NCBI GenBank assembly: GCA_030544235.1
Contig: CM060477.1
Location: 10,333,934-10,397,933, forward strand
Direction of reading: 5' to 3'
DNA: 64,000 bases
Origin: Lepturacanthus savala
Taxonomy: Eukaryota > Chordata > Actinopteri > Scombriformes > Trichiuridae
Within the stretch, counting starts at the first letter, position 1. Each line of letters opens with the position of its first letter. Made by a program: the position numbers and the translations under genes. Of the stretch, positions 39,301-48,400 are shown one piece after another. Under the pieces are notes generated by a model. That model did no database searches. It was given only the letters and a program-made list of their open reading frames with translations, and had not been told where the DNA came from.

Positions 39301-39406
39301 CGTGCACGCTCACGCACACGGCGGTGAGCAGGATCCCCAAACGCAGCAGTAGTCCCTGAGTGACCCGCTCCTTGCACGCGTCCGTCCACAGCAGCCTGCA
39401 GTTCAT
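6067..39406 (-). CDS. mettl24: mettl24 (methyltransferase-like protein 24), complete, five exons
   Basis: Putative SAM-dependent methyltransferase; substrate unknown. Exons, 5' to 3' on the - strand: 39406-39092, 19853-19755, 16322-16189, 10785-10560, 6384-6067. They join to 1092 nt, 363 codons plus TGA; the human protein is about 366. Residues about 18-37 form one hydrophobic segment after a short N-terminus (signal anchor or signal peptide). An Arg/Gly/Pro-rich linker follows, then RWHIHLEPW, a glycine-rich SAM-binding-like turn YSFGLG (about 179-185), acidic EVHCFDP (201-207), DVLKADMESAEW (260-271, FkbM-like LK.D.E.AEW), and a C-terminus ending SWVNTRWKP. These agree with vertebrate METTL24. 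The start has G at -3. The gene is convergent with cdc40 and divergent from slc22a16. Confidence 0.95.
6823..7238. repeat. degraded teleost interspersed repeat
   Basis: Text such as 'ggcaagttcatttatatagc', 'acatttcaacaaggcaa' and 'ctgtcccagaccatctaag' is a repeat I recognise from many fish introns. A shorter related piece lies at 20953-21060. The family name is not assigned. Confidence 0.6.
7239..7277. repeat. 39-bp perfect palindrome
   Basis: Arms of 19 bp (CTCAAGTCTTATCACTACA and its exact reverse complement) are separated by a single T. It sits at the edge of the repeat at 6823-7238. Confidence 0.9.
9432..9790. repeat. degraded interspersed repeat
   Basis: It contains 'ttttgatgaaaatccgaccc', 'cttgagatattttgctaaca' and 'cagacagacaaacgcc', then 'acctccttgatggaagtag'. 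This tail pattern recurs across fish genomes. Class not determined. Confidence 0.5.
10560..10785 (-). CDS. mettl24: mettl24 exon 4
   Basis: Acceptor GGGCTCCAG; the first G completes the split Gly183. Seventy-five further codons carry the EVHCFDP acidic motif, RLSVDWRDPNPAVAAQ and NTKKLATILNDFGHRR. Donor GTAAGA. High GC. Confidence 0.96.
11105..11393. mobile_element. non-autonomous TIR transposon, copy 2 (truncated)
   Basis: Shares 'aatgagcaaacacattgt', 'ctggactgatagttgctgg' and 'tttgcagctagaatagtc' with copies 1 and 3, and ends in GTGACCCCAAACTTTTGAAT then GGTAGTGTA. The left TIR is missing. Confidence 0.8.
12400..12787 (+). mobile_element. 3' end of a non-LTR retrotransposon (LINE)
   Basis: Contains 'ttcttcccctctgccatcag', which translates to FFPSAIRLLNS, the end of the reverse-transcriptase protein of fish CR1/L2/Rex1-like elements. 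A 3' UTR follows ending 'gacaataaacactttgaatc'. The 5' part is absent, as in typical 5'-truncated copies. Confidence 0.65.
13030..13265. mobile_element. Tc1/mariner-type MITE
   Basis: The left end has TATAGCTCTGGAAAAA, and then 'taagagaccactggaaaatt', the terminus of a teleost Tc1-like family. The right end 'tttttccagagttgta' is the inverted counterpart. Only about 235 bp lies between, without transposase. Confidence 0.6.
15150..15288 (+). other. acceptor-like site plus short open frame, unassigned
   Basis: A strong acceptor look-alike CTCTCCTCCCCTGCAG (ends 15153) is followed by an open frame on the + strand, antisense to mettl24. It encodes LIQDTKANPGVIDFSNLKRV then K and TAG (15286-15288). 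I recognise no family. All three frames stay open for some distance because the patch is GC-rich, so it may be chance. Confidence 0.15.
16189..16322 (-). CDS. mettl24: mettl24 exon 3
   Basis: Acceptor GTTTCCAG, then GTG TCT TGC. Forty-four codons run to VYSF plus GG of Gly183; donor GTGAGT. It encodes AWSVCLDPKYSLTHRMLNKH, matching the human WLVCLDDRFNLAHQIRNKQC region. The first half (LPGGEAAQEGTKE) is poorly conserved. The exon's frame has no in-frame ATG upstream, so simple ORF calling misses it. Confidence 0.9.
16323..19754 (-). other. mettl24: mettl24 intron 2
   Basis: Intron of 3.4 kb. Contains a CA-rich stretch (17167-17272) and one diverged SINE-like copy (17487-17757). The rest is AT-rich with no recognisable exon. 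Confidence 0.85.
17487..17757 (+). mobile_element. SINE-like retroposon, copy 1 (diverged)
   Basis: Carries the family blocks 'gcaagaaggtcgc', 'tgtgtggagtttgcatgtt', 'ccaaaaacatgctgag', 'gactctaaattgcc' and 'gggattggctccagcagac', with many substitutions. The TGAC tail is lost, so this is probably an older copy. Confidence 0.75.
19755..19853 (-). CDS. mettl24: mettl24 exon 2
   Basis: Acceptor TTCCCTGCAG, 33 codons starting APRWHIHLEPWASDSHSLQD and ending YITTPQ, donor GTGAGT. It matches the conserved GPRWHIDLQPW block of the human protein. Phase 0 at both ends. Confidence 0.95.
20340..20358. repeat. (GA)n microsatellite
   Basis: Short GA run. A CT run of similar kind is at 20709-20731. Confidence 0.85.
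20953..21060. repeat. interspersed repeat fragment
   Basis: Text 'ggcaagtttatttgtatggc', 'aaatttcaacaaggtgattc' and 'aaagtgctttatataaaac' is related to the repeat at 6823-7238. Confidence 0.55.
25132..25566. repeat. interstitial telomeric repeat (TTAGGG variants) with terminal inversion
   Basis: About 435 bp of TTAGGG, TTAGGGG and TTGGGG units on the + strand. Interruptions GGGAGGGTTACGG recur near 25186, 25229, 25259, 25322, 25391 and 25440, so blocks of 63-69 bp have duplicated within the array. At the right end GGGTTTAGGGTTAACCCTAA switches to the complementary CCCTAA orientation. It lies inside mettl24 intron 1. The G-rich strand has strong G-quadruplex potential. Confidence 0.97.
26570..26592. 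repeat. (TG)n microsatellite
   Basis: Run of TG dinucleotides. Confidence 0.85.
27254..27617 (+). mobile_element. SINE-like retroposon, copy 2 (full length)
   Basis: The head reads GGTGACACGGTGGCGCAGGG. TGGCGCAGGGG resembles a tRNA A box and GGTTCAAGACC a B box 45-50 bases later. The tail ends in TGACTGACTGAC. A 12-bp target-site duplication ACTTTTATTTTA flanks it at 27242-27253 and 27618-27629. Length 364 bp, apparently intact and the best reference copy here. Confidence 0.85.
28742..30093 (+). mobile_element. Tc1-like transposon, inactive
   Basis: Flanked by TA at 28740-28741 and 30094-30095. The TIRs read CAGTCGTGTGAAAAAATG and, inverted, CAGTGGTGTGAAAAAGTC. Internal frames on the + strand include LRSKEIWEQLRKKVIEIYQS (N-terminal helix-turn-helix region), LQQDNDPKHCSKSTSEWLKK and ELNPIEMLWHDLKR (catalytic D and E region of the DDE domain). 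Stop codons, frameshifts and internal deletions break the transposase. Cut-and-paste DNA transposon relic, 1352 bp. Confidence 0.88.
29090..29860 (+). pseudogene. Tc1-like transposase pseudogene
   Basis: Remnant of the transposase reading frame within the element at 28742-30093. The catalytic motif region LQQDNDPKH is at about 29623-29650, and an in-frame TAA soon follows after WLKKN. NPIEMLW is at about 29725. The middle of the protein is missing. No function expected. Confidence 0.82.
30592..30745. mobile_element. end fragment of another Tc1-like family
   Basis: Text 'gcatccggagggtattcaca', 'gcgcttcactttttccacat' and 'tatgttacagccttattcca' is the terminus of a widespread teleost Tc1-like element. 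No opposite TIR was found. Confidence 0.6.
35935..35961. repeat. (CA)n microsatellite
   Basis: About 13 CA units. Confidence 0.9.
36574..36900 (-). mobile_element. SINE-like retroposon, copy 3
   Basis: Minus orientation; the tail GTCAGTCATTTTCTATACC (inverted) is at 36574 and the head ends in GTGTCGCCC at 36900. The 13-mer GAGAGCAGAAACA lies just left of it (36561-36573) and again right of copy 4 (37545-37557). Copies 3 and 4 may therefore derive from one insertion event that was later split. Confidence 0.85.
37386..37544 (-). mobile_element. SINE-like retroposon, copy 4 (5' half only)
   Basis: Contains only the head half, from 'ctgtgggaggaagccggagt' to the terminal GTGTCGCCC, then GAGAGCAGAAACA. 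It duplicates the corresponding part of copy 3 about 650 bp away. Confidence 0.82.
39092..39406 (-). CDS. mettl24: mettl24 exon 1
   Basis: ATG at 39406-39404, 105 codons to SQHRK, donor GTAGGT. The start context is cggagATG. A hydrophobic stretch (about residues 18-37, GLLLRLGILLTAVCVSVHVY) suggests a membrane anchor or signal. The rest is low-complexity Arg/Gly/Ser/Pro-rich, as in the human N-terminus, which is not alignable in detail. Phase 0 join to the conserved exon 2. Confidence 0.82.
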
Positions 39407-39782
39407 CTCCGTCCTTTCTGCTCCTTTGGCAGCTTCAGTCCATCTCCTCGACTAGAGGGTTAGCCTGCCCATTGTCTGTTGTTTTTTTTTTTTTCTATCC
39501 CATTCTTCCTTTCCTTCCAAGGGTTGGAACGAATCAGGAACACCTCGTCTCATAAACCAGCACACATGTGTGCATACATCTTGATCTGAACGCTTCTGTG
39601 CCTCTCGGTGGATGTGTGTGTGTGTGTGTATGTGTGTTCTGCACACGGGATCAGAATTATAATGTGTGCCGCTCACTTTGACAACTTTGGGAACTCCCTC
39701 CTCGCATTCTCGATTCTCCTTTTCCCCAAACACACACGCCCCTTTAATGTGCTTTCTTTCGCTTTCTATCTGGCTCAGATCT

Positions 39783-39783
39783 C

Positions 39784-39812
<29 letters not shown>
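39783..39812. repeat. (CA)n microsatellite
   Basis: About 13 CA units with one AAAC interruption, upstream of mettl24 exon 1. Confidence 0.9.
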
Positions 39813-39815
<3 letters not shown>

Positions 39816-41923
39816 CCCCATGTTACTCTGCTCACTCCCTCAGATTGCCTCTCCCGCCCCGCTGGATCTCAGGTTACTGTGTAACTCTAGACATGGGCAG
39901 GGCATGCTGACCCCCACACCCTCCCACCCCCACCCATGGGTCCATGCAGGTCCCTCTCAGCATCTGCACAAGGACTTGCACAACCTGGATTTCTGCAGTG
40001 GGTCGACTCGCGTTCATGCTTAAATTGAGCAAGTGAGCATTTGTTTTGCTGCAAAATGTGCAAATGCAAAGGCGCGCAACTTCGAGGGCACATTTATCAG
40101 TGAGACGCTCAACAAGTTTGGAGGGGAAAAAAAACGTGATGATCTTTTCACTGGGATTTTGTTTTATTGCGAGGATCATTCGGATCAGTTCAACAGATGT
40201 CACCTGCAATAGCTAAGAAATCAAATCATGACTCCTAGCTTAGCGCTGACTCCATTTCTAAATTAAATCCAGTCAGGTCTTGGAAATTCCTGGCAACTCT
40301 TGCTTAATCTTATTTCTGTTCCGTTAATATCCCCGGTAATAAATCTCAGGACAAAAAAAAAAAAAAATGAATTTATAAGCCAACAACTTGTTTGGCTTCA
40401 TTCTCTTCTTAAATTGCTTCATTAACTTCCTTCATTGATTTTTCCTCCACGCATCAGAATCTGCTGTTATTCATGAACAAATTAATAATCAGATCTTCCT
40501 CTTAGCGCTCCTATTTATTAAACATGTAATTGATATTTTTGAATAAAAGAGAACACATGTCATTTATCAGGGCTGCCAGAGTCTGTTATTTTGGATAGAG
40601 AAAAGCACCTCCTGAGATTGTGTCACTTGGATGGAAACGATGCTTTTCATTGGCTTCACAGAGCATCCTGACGGAGCTCAAACATAGAAAGTGAGGGATA
40701 TTGATAAAGCTGCTTTCTCTATGCCTTTTTTTTAGAAGCAATGCCAAGCTTGTGCTTGCACATTGGTTTATATGTGGCTCTTTACTGCCCCCTTTGGACT
40801 TGTAAATGATCTCCCCTCAGATTCCTGTGTAATGAGCAGACAAGTTCATGGTTCTATGTAAAAACTGCAACTGTGTTAATTTGTCTCCAGTCGTTAAACA
40901 CAATATGTCGTTAAATGGCGGCATAATGAGGTTAAACTTTTGAATGATATTGTGGATTAATACAATTACTTGCTTTACTAATTAATCCATGGGTCACACT
41001 CTGGTTGAAAGGTTGGATTATGATTTTATACATTACTGTTTGCTTGATAGTTGTGAAAAAGGGAATTATTTTAATTCAAAGGACTGAAAGAATCAATCAA
41101 ATCTACATCTGTAAAGTCTGGGAGGAAATCTCTAATCTCTAACAATCTCTACTGCCACCCAGCGGTGAGTTATGAACACTTATCACCTCCATATGGATTA
41201 AATCACAATTTAGTTTGAAGTCTGGTCACTGGAAGTGGTAAAGGAAGCGATGAATAAATGGGGAAAAAATGAACCCAGTATGACTAACAGTAGACAGAGA
41301 AGTGATACGGCAGGCAGGCCATACGTGTGGAAATCGTGTAAAGCTTATGTGTGTGATTGTGTTTATAGGTGAGTAATGATGACTGTTTTGCATTTATTGC
41401 ATAGCAGCGTCCTACAGCCTTTTGAAAAACAGACACATGCACGAAACATTTCAGAAACTGTCTCTCTGTTGTGGCTTTTTGCAGATGGAACACAGGAGGA
41501 TGTTTTTTCACATGCTGCGGTGATTTTGCCAAAATGTGTCGACACGTGGAACACGTTCATGAGCCGCTCTCCTATATCGTGTCGAGTTGAGTCGAGTTTA
41601 TTTATGTAGCACGTTTCATACGACAGGCGTAGACTTGATGCGCTTCGGTGTAATATAAATAATGCACAGACATCTACACAAAGGTCAAACAGAGTCCATG
41701 CAGAGCCCCAACATTGAATTAAAGGCTGAGAATTCTGGGAATGAAGATGGAAAAATGGTGTCATGCAGGGTGACAAGAATGAAAACCTCAGCCACATGAA
41801 GAAAAGTGTGAACCCAGCAGTGGTTTTCACAGGTATTTGTGATTCTATAAAAAGATGTGCGGTGGGGTTCACAGGAATGTGAGATAAGTAAAGAAACATG
41901 ATGTACATTCATTCATTTTATGT

Positions 41924-42146
41924 ACAATCCCAGCGTATTTCGCTGCGATGGCCGCGATTAAGGGCAGGGATACCCCCCGGATGGTTGTGGGGCACACACA
42001 CCATTTTCTCATACACTCATACCTACAGGCAATTTAGAGTCTCCAATTAACATCCGCATTGTTTTGGACTGTTCGAGGAAGGTGAAGAACCTGGAGAAAA
42101 CCCATGCAGACATAGGGAGAACATGCAAACTCCACACAGAAAGGAC
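41924..42146 (-). mobile_element. SINE-like retroposon, copy 5 (diverged fragment)
   Basis: Inverted family text: 'caatcccagcg', 'ggcaatttagagtctccaat', 'gaaaacccatgcagacat' and 'acatgcaaactccacacaga'. Head and tail are both incomplete. Confidence 0.75.
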
Positions 42147-42265
42147 AAACACATAGATCCATGTGTGACAATTACTCATATTAAAGTTTGAGGGCCGTAC
42201 CAGGTGAAACAACAGCTCTGGGGTATGTTGCTTTAAATATGGGAGAAATCCATGAATAACTAGAG

Positions 42266-42857
42266 CATAGGTGTCAAACTCAAGGCTCGGGGGCCGAATC
42301 TGGCCCTGGCACCTCATTTTCTGTGGCCCCTCTTGGCTTGCGCAGACTTGTGTGATTTATTGAGAGATGGGAAAGCGGATAAATGTTTGAACTTGAATAT
42401 GAGACGCGCTGGTCGCGTCGTCTTTGTACGACTTCGTTAACTCCAAAATATTTTCTCCGTTGCCCACGAAGGCAATTATTTTCCTTTGATGAAGTACATC
42501 TGTCATTGCTTTCTTGTACTTTGAAAATCTTTAGATAAAGTAAATTAATAGTGGTTATCAGCATATTCTTGTATCAGTCTCTAGATATCTGTGATGATTT
42601 TCAAAATGCTGCAGCATTTTTAATAATTAGACACTAACAACAATATGACATTATTCCTGCATTAGCATATTTTTTAAATCCGTTTAAAAAACGTATCAAA
42701 TTTTCACCAGCACTATTATGAGCGGAGAGGCAATTATCTAATATAATAACATGTAATAATAACATGTAGATACACAACTATGATCTTTATAATTGGCACT
42801 TTGAAGGAAACCAGAACACTGATGTGGCCTGGGATGAAATTGAGTTTGACGCCCCTG
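42266..42857. mobile_element. hAT-like non-autonomous transposon
   Basis: Ends are GGTGTCAAACTCAAGGC on the left and GAGTTTGACGCCCCTG on the right, inverted. An 8-bp target-site duplication AACTAGAG / AACTAGTG (one mismatch) is at 42258-42265 and 42858-42865. This size is typical of hAT. It is 592 bp with no transposase frame. Confidence 0.82.
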
Positions 42858-44506
42858 AACTAGTGTTGGCAGGTCGAGTGGAACTAGACTGAACTGGACT
42901 GAAATGGGTTAGTGTGCTCAGTGGAATAAAGAATCCGACAAAGTTTTCGGTGGGAAACAGCCAGTTGTGACAGGAGCAGGTGAAGGTCAACATGTGTTTG
43001 CTTTTGGCTCGGGGCAAAAAATACTATAGACACACAGTTCACAGGGGTCTGTTCAAGATAGATATGCGTCTCACTGGAACCCAGGATCACGCACCGACTC
43101 TTGTGACTTTGTGTATTTGAAGTTTTCAGTTCAGACGGTAGCCTCGAACGCCCCATACACTGTTTATCTGTCTGATTAATGGCAACATCTGTGTGCAACA
43201 TAAATCAGGTTTTAAAACAAGCACGGCAACCCTGATACCTTTCTGGTTTTTAATTGGTAATCAAGCCGCTCTCGTTAAAAATTATAAATTATCAGTTGAC
43301 GTTCTGACGGCGAGGCTCGCCTGCTGTCCACTTCAAGGTCTATATTTATAAATCGCCGCCGTCAGTCTGCACCAACGACCTAATTATACTCCTGGCGTTT
43401 TATTATTTCCCATCTGTCAGCGCGACGGCAAAAAAGCAAACACTGTCAAGAGTTCGTAGTTGTGATTCCAGCCAAGACGAGGCGCAGTAAGTCAATACAG
43501 CCTCAACAACGTTCTTCTGCACATATCAATCATTAATCACGAGTTACAATACACTTACAGAAGCAGCACAGGCAGATCGGCAGGACGTTCAAGAGACTTG
43601 TTTATGTCATGTAGGTGCATTAAAACACAACGTGGTGACGACAAAGTAAATACCTGGGTTTGAATCTGCACCCATACTGCATAACGAGTCAGAAACCATT
43701 GGAATAACCCAGATAATATATATAATAAAGATTAATTTGTACAAACACACATTACTCAGGTCAGTAGTTCATGTTTGTATTGGTCAGTTTTATGTGTTTT
43801 GAGTAGATCTGAAATGAGTAGTGGATTAAATGATTAGCTGATTAACAGAAAACCCATTGCTATCAACTGTTAAAGGTCTCATATTATATAAAAGTGAGTT
43901 CACAGAAAAACATATTCAGAAACTGAATTTTTAAAGCGAGTTGTCGGGGACACGTGTGAAGTTGTGATGTCACAATTATACAGTCACTGCCATATATTCC
44001 AATTAAAGAAGAGGCTCAATAATTTTATCAGACAGACGCAAAACCACCTGTTTTCGTGGAGTTCCACAGAGACGGTTGGGAGAGAAGATCAAACTATTTT
44101 GAGATGATTTTTGGTCCTTTTTCTCTGAATAAAATCCAGGAAAAGCGAACAAAAGAGGATCTTTAATCGTTTAAGTCACGTCATGGTTTCGCCTTCTCAC
44201 ATTTTTCTGCGACTTTTCTTTGTCACAAATGAAAACTGAATATATTTTGTAGTTTGGATTATTGATTGGACAATTTGAAGATACCAATTCGGACGTCTCG
44301 CTATTTACTAGTGTAACGGGTTCATTGGGAAAACAATGGGCGTATTAATCAACACTGGATCTATTGCAGCCTTGCTGGTATCGCCGGGTAGCCGGTAAAT
44401 CTGTAGCATGTTGATATTGAAACACAACCTTGGGAGGATTATAAACTCAGCAGCTCATTACCACTGCACTTAAGTTGTAAACACCTGGCATATATATATA
44501 AATATA

Positions 44507-44948
44507 TACAGTACAGGCCAAAAGTTTGGACACACCTTCTCATTCAATCCTTTAGTTACATTGTAGATTCTCACTGGAGGCATCAAAACTATGTTATGGT
44601 GTTATGTACTAAACCGTTTTATATTCTAATTTCCTCAAAATAGCCACCCTTTGCTCTGATTACTGCTTTGCACACTCTTGGCATTCTCTTGATTTCAGGT
44701 AGTCATCTGAAATGGTTTTCACTTCATAGTTGTGTCTTATCAGGGTTAATTAGTGGAATTTCTTGCTTTATCAATCAGAGCAAAGGGTGGCAATGTTTTC
44801 AGTTATTTCACTGTTTCCTGTAAAGTGCATAACTCTGCACGTGTTCATTCATAGTTGTGATGCCTTCGGTGAGAATCTACAATGTAAATAATCATGAAAA
44901 TAAAGAAATTGATGAGAAGGTGTGTCCAAACTTTTGGCCTGTACTGTA
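44507..44948. mobile_element. Tc1/mariner-derived MITE (palindromic)
   Basis: The ends TACAGTACAGGCCAAAAGTT and the inverted AACTTTTGGCCTGTACTGTA are perfect over 20 bp and continue as TTGGACACACCTTCTCAT. Inner arms CCACCCTTTGCTCTGATT and the inverted AATCAGAGCAAAGGGTGG also pair. 442 bp, no transposase. Probably a deletion derivative of a common teleost Tc1 family. Confidence 0.85.
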
Positions 44949-45202
44949 TATTTCAAGAGGTTGATCCTGACAGTTTTAACACCCCCAGAAAACACCATCC
45001 ACTTACACTTTAACACACATCCGTTAAGTTGCATTAAATGCTTATTTACAGAGAAATCGTACGAATTGTATAAGAATGTGACGCAATCAAGGCCCCGTTT
45101 ATAAGAGTCAGATACTGTCACAAGTGGAAATTCAAGACCGATTTTTTTTTTTCCAGTCGTCCCTCTGATTTAGCGAGTGAAAGTGAACCCCCTCTCGTGC
45201 GA

Positions 45203-45242
45203 GTGTGCGTGTGTGTGCGTCAGTGTGTGTGTGTGTGTGTGC
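45203..45242. repeat. (GT)n-rich run
   Basis: Imperfect GT microsatellite upstream of the slc22a16 start; likely promoter or 5' UTR. Confidence 0.85.
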
Positions 45243-45326
45243 GCCCCTCCTACTTCGCTGCTCTCGGTGAAGCCAAAGATTATTATTTGGTGCTGAAGCG
45301 CGCAGGAGGATCCGCTACCCGACGGC

Positions 45327-45353
45327 CGAGAGAGAGAGAGAGAGAGAGAGAGA
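45327..45353. repeat. (GA)n microsatellite in slc22a16 5' UTR
   Basis: About 13 GA units, ending 27 bases before the start codon. It is probably transcribed if the 5' UTR extends this far. Confidence 0.85.
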
Positions 45354-45380
45354 ATACGCACAAATCCAAAGGCCGAAAAA

Positions 45381-45424
45381 ATGTCCGTAGAGAGAATATT
45401 CGACGAGCTTGGACATTTCAAAAG
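45381..45424 (+). CDS. slc22a16: slc22a16 exon 1
   Basis: Encodes MSVERIFDELGHFK plus AG of an Arg codon; donor GTATCA at 45425. Human has IYDHVGHFGRFQ at this place, which supports both start and splice. Too short to appear as a long ORF. Confidence 0.88.
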
Positions 45425-48400
45425 GTATCAACAAGCAATTGGCTTCTTTTCCAGACTCGTTAAGTTCGCAGCTCGTCTTGTTTACTTTCTCGGTGGTATC
45501 ATTTGAACAGCCGGTTGGGATGTTAACCTCACCGTCTCAGGTTATTTTTGTTCCATGTTTCCAAAAAAACAAACAACAGCAAAAATAAATAACTTGTCCC
45601 AGTTCAGATTTGTGAATAAAATCAAATAATAAACATGCATTTCTTCTATATAATCGTTACAATGCTTCACTTCCACTTAGAGTAACGCTTGATATATTTT
45701 CTAAAAAGTTGTATTATTCGTAATCTAATTGTAAACCCAGGTTTTCATGCATATAGTTATATCAGTTGAGTCACTAACAATCATGTTATGTATCTACTTT
45801 TTCTATTTTGTACTCTGATTTGATGAAAAAACACATTTGAATGACTGGAAACTATAGTTGTTGCCCATAAACAAACCTTATTTATCACAGGTGCAAAATT
45901 CTTACTGAAGAGACTTGAATAATTTAATAAATATATACATGTCAGAGTTGAAAATCAGAATAATTTGAATAAACTAACCTCTTTTGACCTCTAAAATAAC
46001 CTTGGTTTGTATTTGGTATGTTCTTAGGAGGAAAGGATAGGAAGTCATTGCACTTGGAAACTTTATTTTTTTTTACTTAAAACCTTTGTCAAAGTTGTCT
46101 ACTATCATGTCACTGAAAAAAAAGTATGAGTAACATTTAGATTTTTTTATTTTGAATAAAAAATAGCATAGACTTTGGCAACTATAGATGCTGGTGGGTT
46201 AAAATGGGTTAATAACATTCTTGAATGGGCCAAAATTATATACTTTTTCCTGTGTTTAAAGTTTAAAGCTAAATTAGTTGGCGTTTTACACCAACATGTG
46301 TTGAGGTAGGGCTGCTGGATTATGGGAAAAATCATTATCACGATTATTCTGGTCAATATTGAAATCATGACTATTCAAACGATTATTACAAGTTACACGA
46401 TGCATTTATTCAGCATGAGTGACTGTGCTTTTGTTTGAGATGTTAAACAGATTTGTTGTGTTGCTACATCTTCTAGCAAATCTTATCACTGTATATGTGG
46501 GTCAATGACACGTGGTGTAACCCTAAAAATTTGGTACCAGATCCTTTAACTCACTTAAAAAGGTTTTGAAAAATGAAAAACATGTGATCAACAATTTTTT
46601 TTACACCATTTGACATTTCTTGTCCAAAAAAATCTTTCTTTTAAAATAACAAGAAACCACCATGAACACATAATGTACATTTACAGAGACCTGATGATTC
46701 TTTCTTAAAACTGTATTTTGAACATTTTTTGACTTTCTCATCTTGCCAAACAATTATTTGTCACTAGTGGAATCGCTCTTTCAGAAATTATGTATTGAAA
46801 AATGTCACATATGGTTTCAACTCGATTATATGAATATATATCTACACGATTAAAATTCAATTAATCGCACAGCCTTGGGTTGAGGAAATTTCACTTTTTA
46901 AATTATTATCTCCTCTTCATTGCTTCAACACTTTTTTTTTTAACACGTCTTCTTTCTGTGCAGATTTCAGGCCTGCCTCTATTTCGCTGCGATCTTCCAG
47001 GCTGTAGCCTGTGGGATCCACTACCTGTCCGCCGTCTTCCTGGTGGAGACTCCGAATTTCGCGTGCAATGGCGTGCCCGGCAACGTCACCGAGGTCCTGT
47101 ACGGTAACCTGTCGAGGTCCAGCCTGGAGGAACTCCTGCCGGTCTTTGACACAGCGGCTGGGCCTCTGGTGGTGATGACGGCCGAGGGCGAACAGTGGGA
47201 GGTCGGCCGGTGCCACAGCGCCCTGCGCGCCGACCCCAAAGGATTCACCTACAGCTTTGATGGCAACAAAACGGTGAAAGCCTGCAGTGGGAACTTTATT
47301 TACGACCACAGCCAAGTGCAAAGCAGCGTAGTGACGGACTGGGACTTGGTGTGTGAGAGAGAGTGGTTGGCCAAGCTGTGCCAGCCCACCTTCATGTTGG
47401 GGGTGCTGATCGGTGCCCTGCTGTTTGGGGACATTGCGGACAGGTAAGCAGGGTGTAGACCCACCACATTCATGTGTTACTATCACTGTTGACAGATACT
47501 GTATTTATATATATGTAACTTCAGGCGACATGGCCGCACTTCTGCCTTCAGCATAAAACATAACACTCTTTCCTCTCGTGCCAAACGCTGACCGAGTGTG
47601 CAGCCGTCCCATAAAACTGGATGGAAAGATTCCGGATAAGGAGGGGATGAGCGACAGTTATGCGGGGAAGAGTGGCGGCCAGATCGATGCGGATGATGGG
47701 ATGGAGGGGAAGATGAGGGAGGGCAGAAAGGATGACAGCTGTCAGCTGTTCAGGAAAGGCTGATTTCGTCAGACGAGGGCAGACTTGCTTTGAAGTCTGG
47801 CCGAGCCGTCTTATGTAACGGATCACAGCAACAGCTAAGATGCAGCGTGTCAGGATGGAGTGCTGATGGTAGCAAATGGGATGGGCATGGATTATTATTA
47901 TTATAGATGGGCATCTTGATGTTGCTTTAAGAGGTAAACAAACTAGCACAATACTGCAGGAAGGAGCGATAATTAATCGACCAGTTCAGGCTTGAAGTTA
48001 TAACCAGATCGTCATTATAAATCAGAACATCACTAGTAGAGATTTGAATAATTCCTGTAGCTAACCCATCATTTCATAGATTTCATACCTGAAAATACAA
48101 ACTCTCTATCTGTCCTTCTGCCTCTTTGTCACACGCACTTTGTCTGTTTTTTTCTTCTCTACCTGTTCGGGAATCTCTCTCCTTCAGGGTTGGTCGCGTG
48201 AGAATCCTGATGTTTACCAGCCTCTGTCAGTTTGGGCTCGGGGTGTGCGTGGCGTTCTCTGGAAACTACTATTTATTTGTAGTGCTCCGATTCCTCCTTG
48301 CCATGGTGAGTTCAGCGCATGCGGAGTTTCAGAGGCTTGAAATTTAGCCCGTAAATGTACTTCACCGGTGTTTAAGGACCGTTTTTGCAAATGTTTATTT

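Larger units (their letters stand above)
39407..45380. other. divergent intergenic region between mettl24 and slc22a16
   Basis: Both genes would be transcribed outward from this 6.0-kb stretch, so it should hold both promoters. It contains CA repeats (39783-39812), SINE-like copy 5, a hAT-like element (42266-42857), a MITE (44507-44948) and TG/GA runs just before the slc22a16 start. I see no convincing TATA box and no coding exon. No DDO-like sequence was recognised here. Confidence 0.8.
45425..46963 (+). other. slc22a16: slc22a16 intron 1
   Basis: Intron of 1.5 kb. Contains an unclassified repeat (45735-46125) that is paired with one at 61140-61525, and a hAT-like element (46307-46877) ending 86 bp before exon 2. 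The acceptor tract CTTTTTTTTT..TTTCTGTGCAG lies just beyond it. Confidence 0.85.

Noticed and set aside
41363..41908. 181-codon minus-strand open frame between mettl24 and slc22a16
   Set aside because: No recognisable domain; composition is like the surrounding noncoding DNA. It is not part of either gene's exon set.
23690..43990. Shared GTTGTGA.ATCACAA motif at about 23727 and 43960
   Set aside because: A short palindromic motif common in degraded fish MITEs. Flanks did not align well enough to call a copy pair.
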